From Holophagaceae bacterium (lineage in GTDB: Bacteria; Acidobacteriota; Holophagae; Holophagales; Holophagaceae): a stretch of DNA of 64,000 nucleotides. Of the stretch, positions 35,272-43,796 are shown piece after piece. The position numbers and the translations under genes were made by a program. The notes under the pieces are model-generated. The model was not told the origin of the DNA, searched no databases, and was given only the letters and a program-made list of their open reading frames with translations. The stretch is taken from the NCBI GenBank assembly GCA_016720465.1, contig JADKKO010000001.1, positions 186,001 to 250,000 on the forward strand, in the 5' to 3' direction. Each line of letters begins with the position of its first letter. Position 1 is the first letter of the stretch.

Positions 35272-35308
35272 GCAAAAGGGCTACAGCAATGTGGCTCTTT
35301 TGCTTTTT
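35272..35308 (+). terminator. rho-independent terminator closing the tRNA-Thr array
   Basis: A 14-bp stem (GCAAAAGGGCTACA / TGTGGCTCTTTTGC, with two G-U type pairs) around a GCAA tetraloop, followed by TTTTT. It lies seven bases after the last repeat unit. No terminator lies between the tRNA and the array, so the tRNA and all repeats probably form one transcript. Confidence 0.85.
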
Positions 35309-35342
35309 ACGGGACAAGCTGTGGAAATTCGAGATTGCGATC

Positions 35343-37415
35343 CTATTTCCCGGTCAGCTCATCCGCCAGTTGGCCGGCGTCCATGATCTTCCGCAGCGCT
35401 TCCAGGATGGCGCGGGCATCGGTGGCCACGGCGCGTTTGGTGTCCGCGTCGTAGACGTAGTAGCCGCCCTGTCCTTCGTACACGCTGTCGAAATTGATGC
35501 CGACGAATTCGCCCTTCACGTTCAGCACCGGACTGCCGCTGTTGCCGCCCACGGTGTCGCAGGCGTAGATGAAGTTGAAGGGCGTGCTGAGGTCGAGTTT
35601 GGATTGCCGGTCCAGCCAGCGCTGGGGCAGCGTCCAGGCCCCGTCCTCCGCGGCCAGGGCATTGCCGCCCCAGCCCAGATGGCGGTCGTACATCCCCATG
35701 AAGGTCGTGAAAGGCTGGGCCTTGGTGCCGGTGCCGGTCGCATAGGTGGTGACGGGCCCGAATCCCAGGCGCAGCGTGAACGTAGCATCGGGATAGAGCG
35801 TTTTGCCGAAAGCCTTGAAGCGGGCCTCGGCGATGCGGGCGCCGTGTTCGCTGAACACGCTGGTGACCTCATCCTCCCACTGCTTCCGCGCGGCCCGGTT
35901 CAGCAGGTCGAGTTTTTTCGCGAGCAGGATCATGGGATCGACACTGGCCTCGATTGCGGCCTTGCCACCCTCGGCGAGCTGCTTGCGAGCAGCGGGATCG
36001 TTCAGGTTCGTGCCTTCCACGGCGGCCTTGGCGACGGCCTCGGGCGTCAGGCCTCCCAGCATGGCCTTCACGAAGGGATGGGCGGCCCCCAACTCATCCG
36101 CGGCTTCGCGCAGGCCAGCGGCGAGACGCGCGGCTTCCACGGGTTTTTCAATTGGCCGGGGCGAGGCCAGCCTTGTCCGGGTGGCCTTCAGGTTTCCGTC
36201 TGAGAATTCGATGAGCCGTTTCTCCGAAGGCTTGGCGGCTTCGTCCGGCAGACGCACCAGCGTCAGGGCATGGCCCAGGAGCGCCACGCTGCGGGGACCC
36301 ATGAAGGTGTAGGCCTTCAGCATCGCCTTCTGGCGTTCCACCGCCTGCGCCACGCGCGACCAGCTTTCGCCGACCCTGGCCTGCTGGGCGGAATCCTTGG
36401 CCACGGCGGCCCTCAAGGCTGCTTCACCGTCCAGGACCTTGCGCAGGTTTTCGGATTTCGAAAGCCCCAGCAACTGGCCTGAGAGCCGCTTGAAGCCGTT
36501 TTCGATGCCGTAGATGGCATCTGCTGCAAGGCGCCGGGCCTCGGGCGAAGTCGCGGACAAAACCTGGAGCGCCTGCTTCTGCCGCGCCATGGACCGGAGC
36601 TGGAAGGGGATCCCGAAATCCCGCGCATAAGTCATCTGGGCGTGGGTCTGCTGCCGGAAGGTGGTGCCGGGATGGCCCGAAATGAAGGTGAGCTCGCCGA
36701 TGGCGGCGCCCTTGGGCTGGAAAGGCAGAAAGGCGGCGGGCCGGTAGGGCTTGCCGTCCTGGTAGACGCGGAAGAGGGAGAAGTCCAGGTTGTGGCGCGG
36801 GTAGGTGTAGTTGTCCGGATCGCCGCCGAAGGCCGCCACCTGCAACTCCGGCGCGGCCACCAGGCGCACGTCCGTGAATTTCTGATACCGGTAGAGCCAG
36901 TACTCGCCGCCCTGGTAAAGGCTCACGGGTTCGCAGGTGAGGCCGGTCTTCGCCTCTTCGGCTTTCCGGATCTCGCCCAGGGCGTTGCGGCGGGCCGTGA
37001 GCGCATCTTTGTCCGCGGTGCCTGGCTTCACGGCGCCGTTCACCCGCGCCGTCACATCCTCCATGGACACGAGCATCATCAACTCGAGGCCGGGCACCTT
37101 GATCTCCTGATCGCGCGAATGGGCGGCGAACCCATCCTTCACCAGATCCACCTTCGCCGTGGACACCTGGGCGATGGCGTCGCGGCCCACATGGTGATTG
37201 GTGACCACCAGGCCGTCTTGGCTCACAAAAGCCCCGGTGCCGCCTGGGAAGCGCAGCGTGGCCAATTGCAGCCGCTTCAGCCAGGCCGTGTCCAATTCGA
37301 CGCCGTACTTGGCTTTGATGGTCTTGGCGGGGATGTTGTCGAAGGTCCACATGCCCTCATCGGCTTGGAGCCCGGACATGGCGACAACAGCGAAGAGGAG
37401 GGGCGGGAGGCGCAT
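35343..37415 (-). CDS. S46 family peptidase (dipeptidyl-peptidase 7/11 type)
   Basis: 690 aa from ATG 37415 with a signal peptide (R-L-P-P-L-L-F-A-V-V-A-M-S). Chymotrypsin-like fold: His in V-T-N-H-H-V-G, Ser in G-G-N-S-G-S-P-V-L-N. Also T-F-x-G-G-T-G-A-F-V-S family features (F-P-G-G-T-G-A-F-V-S). S46 enzymes release dipeptides from N-termini in the periplasm of peptide-using bacteria. With the prolyl oligopeptidase nearby it suggests amino-acid scavenging. Confidence 0.92.
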   Translation of the reverse strand: MRLPPLLFAVVAMSGLQADEGMWTFDNIPAKTIKAKYGVELDTAWLKRLQLATLRFPGGTGAFVSQDGLVVTNHHVGRDAIAQVSTAKVDLVKDGFAAHSRDQEIKVPGLELMMLVSMEDVTARVNGAVKPGTADKDALTARRNALGEIRKAEEAKTGLTCEPVSLYQGGEYWLYRYQKFTDVRLVAAPELQVAAFGGDPDNYTYPRHNLDFSLFRVYQDGKPYRPAAFLPFQPKGAAIGELTFISGHPGTTFRQQTHAQMTYARDFGIPFQLRSMARQKQALQVLSATSPEARRLAADAIYGIENGFKRLSGQLLGLSKSENLRKVLDGEAALRAAVAKDSAQQARVGESWSRVAQAVERQKAMLKAYTFMGPRSVALLGHALTLVRLPDEAAKPSEKRLIEFSDGNLKATRTRLASPRPIEKPVEAARLAAGLREAADELGAAHPFVKAMLGGLTPEAVAKAAVEGTNLNDPAARKQLAEGGKAAIEASVDPMILLAKKLDLLNRAARKQWEDEVTSVFSEHGARIAEARFKAFGKTLYPDATFTLRLGFGPVTTYATGTGTKAQPFTTFMGMYDRHLGWGGNALAAEDGAWTLPQRWLDRQSKLDLSTPFNFIYACDTVGGNSGSPVLNVKGEFVGINFDSVYEGQGGYYVYDADTKRAVATDARAILEALRKIMDAGQLADELTGK

Positions 37416-37791
37416 GGGGGATCCAGAAAAAGCAATTCGGATGAAGACACTCTGTGGCTGGAGGCTCGGAAGATCGGCGAAGCAAAGGGTCCATTTTGAG
37501 CCGCAGACAGCATCCACGATAGGGAATTTAATGGCTCATGCCGTCGACCGGCCGCCTGGACCTTCATCGACTTGACGTGCCGGTGAAGGGTGCAATGCTG
37601 ATTCCATCGCCCTGATCCTGGCCATTCCGGGCTGAATCAGTGCCCACATTACCTGCGCTCATCCATCGAGACCATCCGGCTTTTTCGCAATGCCACGTTT
37701 CAAGCTTTTTCATCCACGGGAAGGGGACACGCCAGTGATGCTCACAGCGCGGTCCTGCCCGTGACTTGGACGCGATGCGCCAGGAGGCGAC
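37416..37791. other. intergenic region between divergent genes
   Basis: 376 bp between the S46 peptidase start and the lipoprotein start. It must contain both promoters. I see no repeat family, no RNA motif and no convincing promoter boxes in it. Confidence 0.4.
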
Positions 37792-38277
37792 ATGCATTCG
37801 GCCCTGAAACAAATCCTGATCGGCGCGCTCATCGCGGTCACTGCCGTGTCCTGCCGTCCCAAGGAGCAGGCTGCCAAGGGCATGCCGATGGCCCAACTGC
37901 TCCAGGCGGGAATCTGCCCTGTGGAGGTTAGCGGATTGTCCCGCTCCATCGGGCCGGTGCCGGCCTTCCAGGTGACGCTGCGCAATCTCTCCGACCGCAA
38001 AGTGGATAGCATCCGCTGGACGGTCCTGGTCTTCAAGGGGGACGGATCCTTGGTGGACGGTGGCAAAGGCGAAGGCGGCTATGGCGAGTATCCGGGCATC
38101 GCGCCCGGCAGCGCGGTCCAAGGAATGTTTCCGGCGGGCTCGGATGCGGCAGCCACGGCCCGGCTCGTGATCCGGGATATCGTGTACACGGACAAGGTGA
38201 TGGACATGGAAATCGCCAAGAAGTGGAGCAACGCCAACCACGACGCCGAGGTCCAGAAAGTCCTCGGGAAGCGATAG
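37792..38277 (+). CDS. putative lipoprotein with immunoglobulin-like C-terminal part
   Basis: 161 aa; AGGAGG upstream of ATG 37792. Signal peptide ends T-A-V-S-C, a typical lipobox. The rest (F-Q-V-T-L-R-N-L-S-D-R-K-V-D-S-I-R-W-T-V-L-V-F) looks like a beta-sandwich of the DUF-type fibronectin/immunoglobulin fold. First gene of a likely operon with the FHA gene. Function unknown. Confidence 0.72.
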   Translation: MHSALKQILIGALIAVTAVSCRPKEQAAKGMPMAQLLQAGICPVEVSGLSRSIGPVPAFQVTLRNLSDRKVDSIRWTVLVFKGDGSLVDGGKGEGGYGEYPGIAPGSAVQGMFPAGSDAAATARLVIRDIVYTDKVMDMEIAKKWSNANHDAEVQKVLGKR

Positions 38278-38387
38278 GAGCTGGCCGTGACCAGGACAAG
38301 CGCGGTTCGCCTCATCCAGACCGTGATCTGCCGACCGGCCAGCGCTTCGGGCACGGAGCCGCTTGGGCCGTCCAAGGGGAGATTCTG

Positions 38388-39797
38388 ATGGCGGCGGCGC
38401 TGGTGCCCTGTCTCGTCCTGCCTGCGGATGGCCGTCGTTTCACACTCTCGGAAGGTCTGACCGTCGGCCGGGCCCAGGACAATGGCATTTTCATCGAGGA
38501 TTCCAGCGTCTCCACCCACCACGCGGTCTTCCACAAGGTGGACGAACGCTGGACGGTGAAGGATCTCAATTCCACCAACGGCACCTGGCTCAATGGCGTC
38601 CGGATCCAGGGCATGGCCACCTTGTCCGAGGGCGATTCCCTGAAATTGGGCGCTATCCAATTGAAGATTGAAGGGCTCGCGCCTCCTCGGCCCGAAGCCA
38701 GGGCGGCCATGCCGCCCCCGCTTCCCGCGACGGTGTTGCCGCCACCCCTGCCGCCCGTCCAGCCGCCTCAGCGCCCTTTTTCCCCGCCCCCGCTGCCTTC
38801 GCCGGTGGCGGCTCCGCCGCCCTTGCCCGTTCGCCGGCCCGTGGCTGGCGGAAAATCCCACACCGGACTCTGGATCACCCTGGGCGCAGGTGTCGTGTTG
38901 CTGCTGGGCGGAGCCTGGTTTTTGTGGAGCGGCCTGATCCAAGGCGGGAACCTGCGGGGCGTCCTGGCCTTCCGCGAAAACGCCGGGAAGAACCCACGAG
39001 AGGCCTTCGCCGAAGCCATGGCTCCGAAGCGGTTGACGGAGCTCAACCAGGCGCTATGGCCCACGGTGGAACCCGAGGCGGGATGGACCTACTTCTTCCG
39101 CACCTGCGTGATGGCCGGCGGTCCGCGCATCGGCAAGCGCCAGGCGGTGCTCTTCTACCATCCCTGGTCCGACACGGCCCTGGTGACCCAGTGGGAGGGC
39201 CAGGAAAAGCTCACCGACATGGAAATGGTGCCTGGCGAAGCGCTGCGCAGGGGCGGAGCGCCTCCCTACGGGGGAACGCTCGGGTGGACGCGCCTCCAGG
39301 CCTACGCGCCGCCGGCGGTGGGGATGGTGACCGCCCAGACCCTCAAGGCTTTCGAAAAGGCTTTTGCCGCGAATACGTCTTTTGAAGCGGCGCTTCCCTG
39401 GCTGGCGAAGGCCCAGGCCCGCGAAGCCTGCCGTGTGGCGTGCAGCCTCCAATTCGCCCAGGTGGTGAAGTCCCTGGCCACCTTCAGCGCCTCCTACGAC
39501 CAGCCTGCCCGCCTCGCGTTCATCCGGCTGCTGGCCATGGGAGAAGCGGCCATCGCCAAGGCTCCGGATACGCCATCGGACTCCGCGAAGGCCCTTCGGA
39601 ATCTGCCCGGCAAGGCCTGGTCGGGTTTCCAGCCCACGGCCCTCGTGGACACGGATACCCGGGTGCTGGTCATGGCCCACCATCGGGAAAGTCCGGACCT
39701 GTTTCTGGGGGTGGTCTTCCGCCGGGACGGCGCGGAGCTCATTCCCGAACGCATGGACCTCATGAGCTTCAACGCCTGCTACGGAGCGCTGAAATGA
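38388..39797 (+). CDS. FHA-domain protein with single TM helix
   Basis: 469 aa from ATG 38388 (AAGGGGA upstream); the frame before it is not coding. FHA domain at ~20-85: V-G-R-A-Q-D-N, H-H-A-V-F, N-S-T-N-G-T-W-L-N-G, so it binds phosphothreonine. A proline-rich stretch (~95-160) precedes one TM helix (~170-190), and a ~270-residue soluble domain without recognised motifs follows. A plausible partner is a Ser/Thr kinase such as that at 2257. It overlaps the next gene (ATGA). Confidence 0.82.
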   Translation: MAAALVPCLVLPADGRRFTLSEGLTVGRAQDNGIFIEDSSVSTHHAVFHKVDERWTVKDLNSTNGTWLNGVRIQGMATLSEGDSLKLGAIQLKIEGLAPPRPEARAAMPPPLPATVLPPPLPPVQPPQRPFSPPPLPSPVAAPPPLPVRRPVAGGKSHTGLWITLGAGVVLLLGGAWFLWSGLIQGGNLRGVLAFRENAGKNPREAFAEAMAPKRLTELNQALWPTVEPEAGWTYFFRTCVMAGGPRIGKRQAVLFYHPWSDTALVTQWEGQEKLTDMEMVPGEALRRGGAPPYGGTLGWTRLQAYAPPAVGMVTAQTLKAFEKAFAANTSFEAALPWLAKAQAREACRVACSLQFAQVVKSLATFSASYDQPARLAFIRLLAMGEAAIAKAPDTPSDSAKALRNLPGKAWSGFQPTALVDTDTRVLVMAHHRESPDLFLGVVFRRDGAELIPERMDLMSFNACYGALK

Positions 39798-40909
39798 GAC
39801 GCCCGACCATCATGTTCTCACTGGCAATCGCCCTCGTCCTTCCGGCCTGGTGGCTCGTGGCCCAGGGCACCGCCGGGGATTCCGCGCATCTGGACCCGAT
39901 CCTGAACGTCAATCCCGAAGATGGCAGCAAGGCCTTGTGGGATGCCATGGAAACCGTGGGCACCACGGTGACCACCGCCAAGACCGAAGGCGTGGACAAG
40001 ACGCTGGAGACAGCCCAGAAGGCTTTCGAAGACGCCGCCAAGGGCAATCGCCATGCGGCCAAGCAGATGTCCGGTGCCACCAAGGGCGCCGATGCCCGGG
40101 CCTGGCAGGCTGGCCAGTCGGGAAAGGCGAATACCATCCGGAAGATCCGCATTGTGGGGGATCTGATCGAAATCTTCGACGCCTTCAGTTCCGCCGGAGG
40201 CTATCTGGCGGAGGGCGACACCACCGGAGCCGCCGCGATCTTCATCAATGCTCTGGGCAAGAAGGGGGCGGCGGGCCTGGGGGCTGCGGGAGGCAGCATC
40301 GCGGGACCTGCAGGGGCGATCGTGGGCGCGGAGGGCGGAGGCCAGGCCTATGACGCCTACGTGGCGGCCAAGGTGACCAAGCTGGCCGACGATAAGCGGA
40401 ATCAGGATGCCCGCGACGCCAACCTCGGGTTTGCCATGACCGGGCGCTATGCGGGGCAGGTCACCTGGGTCACCACGCCCCAGTACGACGCCAGCACCGG
40501 CGCGCCTCCCATCACGTTCCGATTCCAAGGCCCCATGACCGCAGACGTGGACCGGGAGGGCAACCTGAAGATGCATTACGAGCTCAAGGGCAACATGGAA
40601 GGCCTCGGAATGGCCGGGGCGACGATGGGCATCGGCATGACCATGCAGATGAGCGTCAGCGCAGACCTGGCGGGCAAGGCCAAGGATGGCGTTTTCCAGG
40701 CCAAGGGCCATTCGTCCGGCACCTCCCAGTTCAACGTGGATTACAGAGGCCATGCCGGCGCACCGGCCAACCAGAGCCAGACCAGCACCGGCAGCGGTCC
40801 CGTGGAAGGCAGCGGGTCCTACACGCGGGAGACGCTCACGGGCACCATCACCTCCATCGGTGTGAAGGCCAAGCCCATCGCCTTCACGCTCACCAAGCAA
40901 CGGTCCTGA
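39794..40909 (+). CDS. exported glycine-rich protein of unknown function
   Basis: 371 aa. Signal peptide (F-S-L-A-I-A-L-V-L-P-A-W-W-L-V-A-Q-G). A central Gly/Ala segment of about 35 residues (K-K-G-A-A-G-L-G-A-A-G-G and onward, G-P-A-G-A-I-V-G-A-E-G-G-G) resembles glycine-zipper membrane-inserting stretches. The C-terminal ~150 residues look beta-rich (F-R-F-Q-G-P-M-T-A-D-V-D and G-S-Y-T-R-E-T-L-T-G-T-I). No known family. Overlaps both neighbours, so it belongs with the FHA gene. Confidence 0.65.
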   Translation: MRRPTIMFSLAIALVLPAWWLVAQGTAGDSAHLDPILNVNPEDGSKALWDAMETVGTTVTTAKTEGVDKTLETAQKAFEDAAKGNRHAAKQMSGATKGADARAWQAGQSGKANTIRKIRIVGDLIEIFDAFSSAGGYLAEGDTTGAAAIFINALGKKGAAGLGAAGGSIAGPAGAIVGAEGGGQAYDAYVAAKVTKLADDKRNQDARDANLGFAMTGRYAGQVTWVTTPQYDASTGAPPITFRFQGPMTADVDREGNLKMHYELKGNMEGLGMAGATMGIGMTMQMSVSADLAGKAKDGVFQAKGHSSGTSQFNVDYRGHAGAPANQSQTSTGSGPVEGSGSYTRETLTGTITSIGVKAKPIAFTLTKQRS

Positions 40910-41523
40910 TGGTCTATTCCCGCGAAGAATGGGATTGGATGGAGGCGGAGTGGGCCTACCACCTGCATGGGCGGAGCGCCTTCCTGAGCAGCGAGGATTT
41001 CCGCCAGCTCCAGGTGTGGGAAGGCGAAAGCGTTCCGGCGGAACTCATCGTCAACGCCATGGGCGCCTACTTCGAACGGCGCGCCCGGCGGCCCCGCCCG
41101 AGAGCCTTCGTGAAGGTGGAACACATCGCCAAGGATGTGGCCAAAGGCCTGAAGACGAGGGAGGCCCTCCAGCGCGGCGAGGCGGCCGCCGCGGATTTCG
41201 GCGCCTGGTCCGGAGTCTCGGAGCCATTGCGCTCGGACCCGAAAGCCCGCATCGCCTTTGAAACCTGGCAGCGGCTAAAGGCTTCGGCGCCCCCGCCGGA
41301 CGCGCCGGGTTTCCTGGATCATTTCGATGCGGAAAGATCGGCGCGGAAGGCTCTGCTGGCGCTGGCGGAGGCCCAGCTGGGAGCCGGCCAGGAATCCATC
41401 CGGAAGGAGCTGGAGGAACGGCTGATGGAGGCCCAGCTCATGCCTGGTTCGCTGGTGTGGAAACGGGCCTACCAGCATCATTGGGATCTCCGCGTGGCGG
41501 AAGCCTTCGGCATTCCAACCTAG
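40909..41523 (+). CDS. soluble helical protein of unknown function
   Basis: 204 aa; start overlaps the previous stop (TGATG). Begins V-Y-S-R-E-E-W-D-W-M-E-A-E-W. Highly charged, alpha-helical, no signal peptide or TM helix. Fourth gene of the FHA cluster, function unknown. Confidence 0.65.
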   Translation: MVYSREEWDWMEAEWAYHLHGRSAFLSSEDFRQLQVWEGESVPAELIVNAMGAYFERRARRPRPRAFVKVEHIAKDVAKGLKTREALQRGEAAAADFGAWSGVSEPLRSDPKARIAFETWQRLKASAPPPDAPGFLDHFDAERSARKALLALAEAQLGAGQESIRKELEERLMEAQLMPGSLVWKRAYQHHWDLRVAEAFGIPT

Positions 41524-41548
41524 AATGGATGCTTTCCCGCGGAGTCCG

Positions 41549-42859
41549 ATGAGCAATCCGGAAGAGGCCTGGAAGTCGCAACTAGACCAGCCAGACGAGG
41601 CCTTCTTCAGGACCTTCGCGGCGCGGATCCAGGCGCCGGACGGCGTCCGGGACGCGGTGAGGGAGGCGGTCAAGACGCTCATTCCCCTCATCGATTGGGA
41701 CGCCTATCTGCCGAACGTGCCCCATGGCTTGATGGGCCTCCGGGCCGTGTTCCGGGTGCGCCCGCTGCTCGCCGAGAAAAGCTTCCACCGGATCCTCGCC
41801 ACCCAGCTCCATGCCTTCGCCCACGAAGGGCGGCGGTCCGGGACGGGCGGCCTGGCTTCCATCGGGCGGGGCAGCGGCTCCTGGCGGAATGTGCGGGCAG
41901 CTATCGCGACAAAGCGGCCGGCCATCGCCTACGGCGAGATGCTCGGGATCGAAGCGCCGACGCTGGACGACTTCCTGGCTGTGGGCGCCTTGGTGCAGAA
42001 CGATATGGCCAACGTCGGCCACAAAGCGGTGATGGCGCATCACCTGGGCGATTTGTTCCTGGCGCTGGAATCGCCCAAGGCCACGGGCAAGCGCATGTTG
42101 GCGCTGGCCGCATGGCTCGCCGCCACGGAACTCACTGACACCTTCTGGAACCAGCGGGCCGGCAAACGGATCAGGGAAGAAGCCCTCCGCGTGGAACTGC
42201 GTCCCGCGGGCTTGGACCCCGAAACCCATGCGGCGGGTGCCCGGGAGATCTGCGATCTGGGCTTGGTGGAACTCCTGGACCGCTTCATGGCCAGGATCCG
42301 CGACGGCATCGGCGGGGCTGACCTGTTGGCCATGCTGGCGCTGGCCGCCTCGGAAAAGCAATTGGACGCGCGGCGCGATCTGGAAGGGAAGACCACCTGC
42401 ACGTTCATCTATCTCGCGACCCATGCCCTGAGGCAGATGGAAGGCGGGGACCCGAGGCTCTATGCCCAGGCGGCGGCCCTGGTGAATCTGTTTCCCACCG
42501 ACGAAGCGGAAGGCCGCGTGAGGCCGAAAGCGCCGCGGCAGATGCCCGGGGATCTGGCCGCCGGTCTTCTCGACGCGATTCTCGATTCGGAACCGCCCCA
42601 GGCGATGCACCTGGCCCAATCATTGTTGGAGGCGCAGGGGCCGGAGGCGGTGCTGGAGGTCCTCGCCGAAGCCGCCAGCCAGAACGATCCCGCCTTCAAT
42701 CACAGCCAGCACCTCCTCAGCATGGCGGCGTTGTTGGATCTCCTGCCCATGCTGCCGGACCATGCCCAATCCGCCCTGTTGATTGCGGTGGCGAAATCCC
42801 TCGCCAACAGCCAGGGCACCGCCGATCTGGGGCGGCTGGCGGAGCGGGCGCTGGGATAG
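41549..42859 (+). CDS. helical protein of unknown function, end of the FHA cluster
   Basis: 436 aa from ATG 41549 (GGAG six bases upstream; ATG 41525 has none). Almost entirely alpha-helical with several His-rich helices (H-A-F-A-H-E-G, H-K-A-V-M-A-H-H-L-G-D, F-N-H-S-Q-H-L-L-S-M), a spacing that could hold a metal or haem. I do not recognise the family. The 25-bp gap fits the same transcript as its neighbours. Confidence 0.65.
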   Translation: MSNPEEAWKSQLDQPDEAFFRTFAARIQAPDGVRDAVREAVKTLIPLIDWDAYLPNVPHGLMGLRAVFRVRPLLAEKSFHRILATQLHAFAHEGRRSGTGGLASIGRGSGSWRNVRAAIATKRPAIAYGEMLGIEAPTLDDFLAVGALVQNDMANVGHKAVMAHHLGDLFLALESPKATGKRMLALAAWLAATELTDTFWNQRAGKRIREEALRVELRPAGLDPETHAAGAREICDLGLVELLDRFMARIRDGIGGADLLAMLALAASEKQLDARRDLEGKTTCTFIYLATHALRQMEGGDPRLYAQAAALVNLFPTDEAEGRVRPKAPRQMPGDLAAGLLDAILDSEPPQAMHLAQSLLEAQGPEAVLEVLAEAASQNDPAFNHSQHLLSMAALLDLLPMLPDHAQSALLIAVAKSLANSQGTADLGRLAERALG

Positions 42860-43246
42860 CGCAGGGCCGCGATACGCGCGCATCTCAGTCACATCCGAAT
42901 TTGCATTCAAAAGAATGGCTCTTCACGGATATGCGGGAAGTGGCACGTAGCGACTGTTTCAGTTAAGAGCAGGCACCGTGGCGTCTTAAAAACACCACGC
43001 GGAGGGTAGCGGAGATTGCGGAGGGAAGCGGAGGAAGTAAAGGGGCGGGTCCATCTTTGGCTCTTTCCTGGGTTTCCTATGTGCCACGATTCCGGCAACG
43101 GCATCCGGCCCTCAACCCCCACCTAACCTGATTAGAACGAAAGCCAGACTCTTTTCTCCGCTACCCTCCGCGCCTCCGCTGCCCTCCGCGTGGTTAGCTT
43201 TTCCCTCAATTCCGTGAAAAACCTTATTTTTAAACGCAATTTGTTA
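42860..43246. repeat. intergenic region holding an iterated-word inverted repeat, CGGAGGGTAGCGGAG type
   Basis: 387 bp. Left arm about 42990-43041 (CACGCGGAGGGTAGCGGAG, then GGAAGCGGAGGAAG) and right arm 43150-43197 (TCTCCGCTACCCTCCGCG and onward) are mirror images separated by ~110 bp. The arms equal those at 5991-6082. The rest of the gap holds no gene that I can support. Confidence 0.75.
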
Positions 43247-43711
43247 TCAAAGCTTCGGCAATTCCGTCTTCCGGATGGATTCGAAGATGAGGCTGGTGGC
43301 GATGCGCGAGACTTCGGGCCGCGTGGTGAACGCGTCCAGCGCCAGGTCCCTCAGATGGTGCGCGTCCCGCACGGCCACGTGGATCTGGAAATCGTATTCG
43401 CCGGTGACGTGGAAGACCGCCAGGACCTCGGGTAGGCCCAGGACGTGCTTCCAGAAGGCTTTCACGATGGGGCGGCTGTGTTTCTGGAGCTGCACGGCGA
43501 TGAGCGATTGCAGGCCGATGCCCATGCATTCCGGGTCCACCTCCGCATGGAAACCCCTCAGGGCGCCCGTCTCCCGGAGGCGCTGCACCCGTGCCAGGCA
43601 GCTTGAGGGGGCCAACCCCACCGCGGCGGCCAGCTCCTTGTTGGATCGCCGAGCATCCTTCTGTAATAGCACTAATAATTCGAAATCTATTCGGTCAAGT
43701 TCGATTTTCAC
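43247..43711 (-). CDS. Lrp/AsnC family transcriptional regulator
   Basis: 154 aa from GTG 43711 (GGAG upstream). Winged helix I-D-F-E-L-L-V-L-L-Q-K-D-A-R-R-S-N-K-E-L-A and V-G-L-A-P-S-S-C-L-A-R-V-Q-R-L at the N-terminus, ligand-binding RAM domain at the C-terminus (T-G-E-Y-D-F-Q-I-H-V-A-V-R). Divergent from the PLP enzyme gene with 85 bp between starts, so it probably controls that gene in response to an amino acid. Confidence 0.92.
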   Translation of the reverse strand: MKIELDRIDFELLVLLQKDARRSNKELAAAVGLAPSSCLARVQRLRETGALRGFHAEVDPECMGIGLQSLIAVQLQKHSRPIVKAFWKHVLGLPEVLAVFHVTGEYDFQIHVAVRDAHHLRDLALDAFTTRPEVSRIATSLIFESIRKTELPKL

Positions 43712-43796
43712 GGGTAAACTCCGCAATCAATTCGGCTGAAACCAAATTGGGCGAAATCCACACTGAATGCAACCGAAACCGGCCCCGGAGGCTTCC

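Noticed and set aside
34247..35454. Several 74-200 aa frames in the tRNA-Thr array with phrases such as RDLNPRSG and AKGFEP
   Set aside because: They are translations of T-arm sequence and of the repeat itself. Proteins of this kind are well-known false annotations antisense to or over tRNA genes.
38223..38387. Longer start for the FHA protein and for the 39794 gene (frame from 39440)
   Set aside because: Both extensions run through upstream genes or repeats, and the chosen ATGs have ribosome-binding sites or ATGA coupling.
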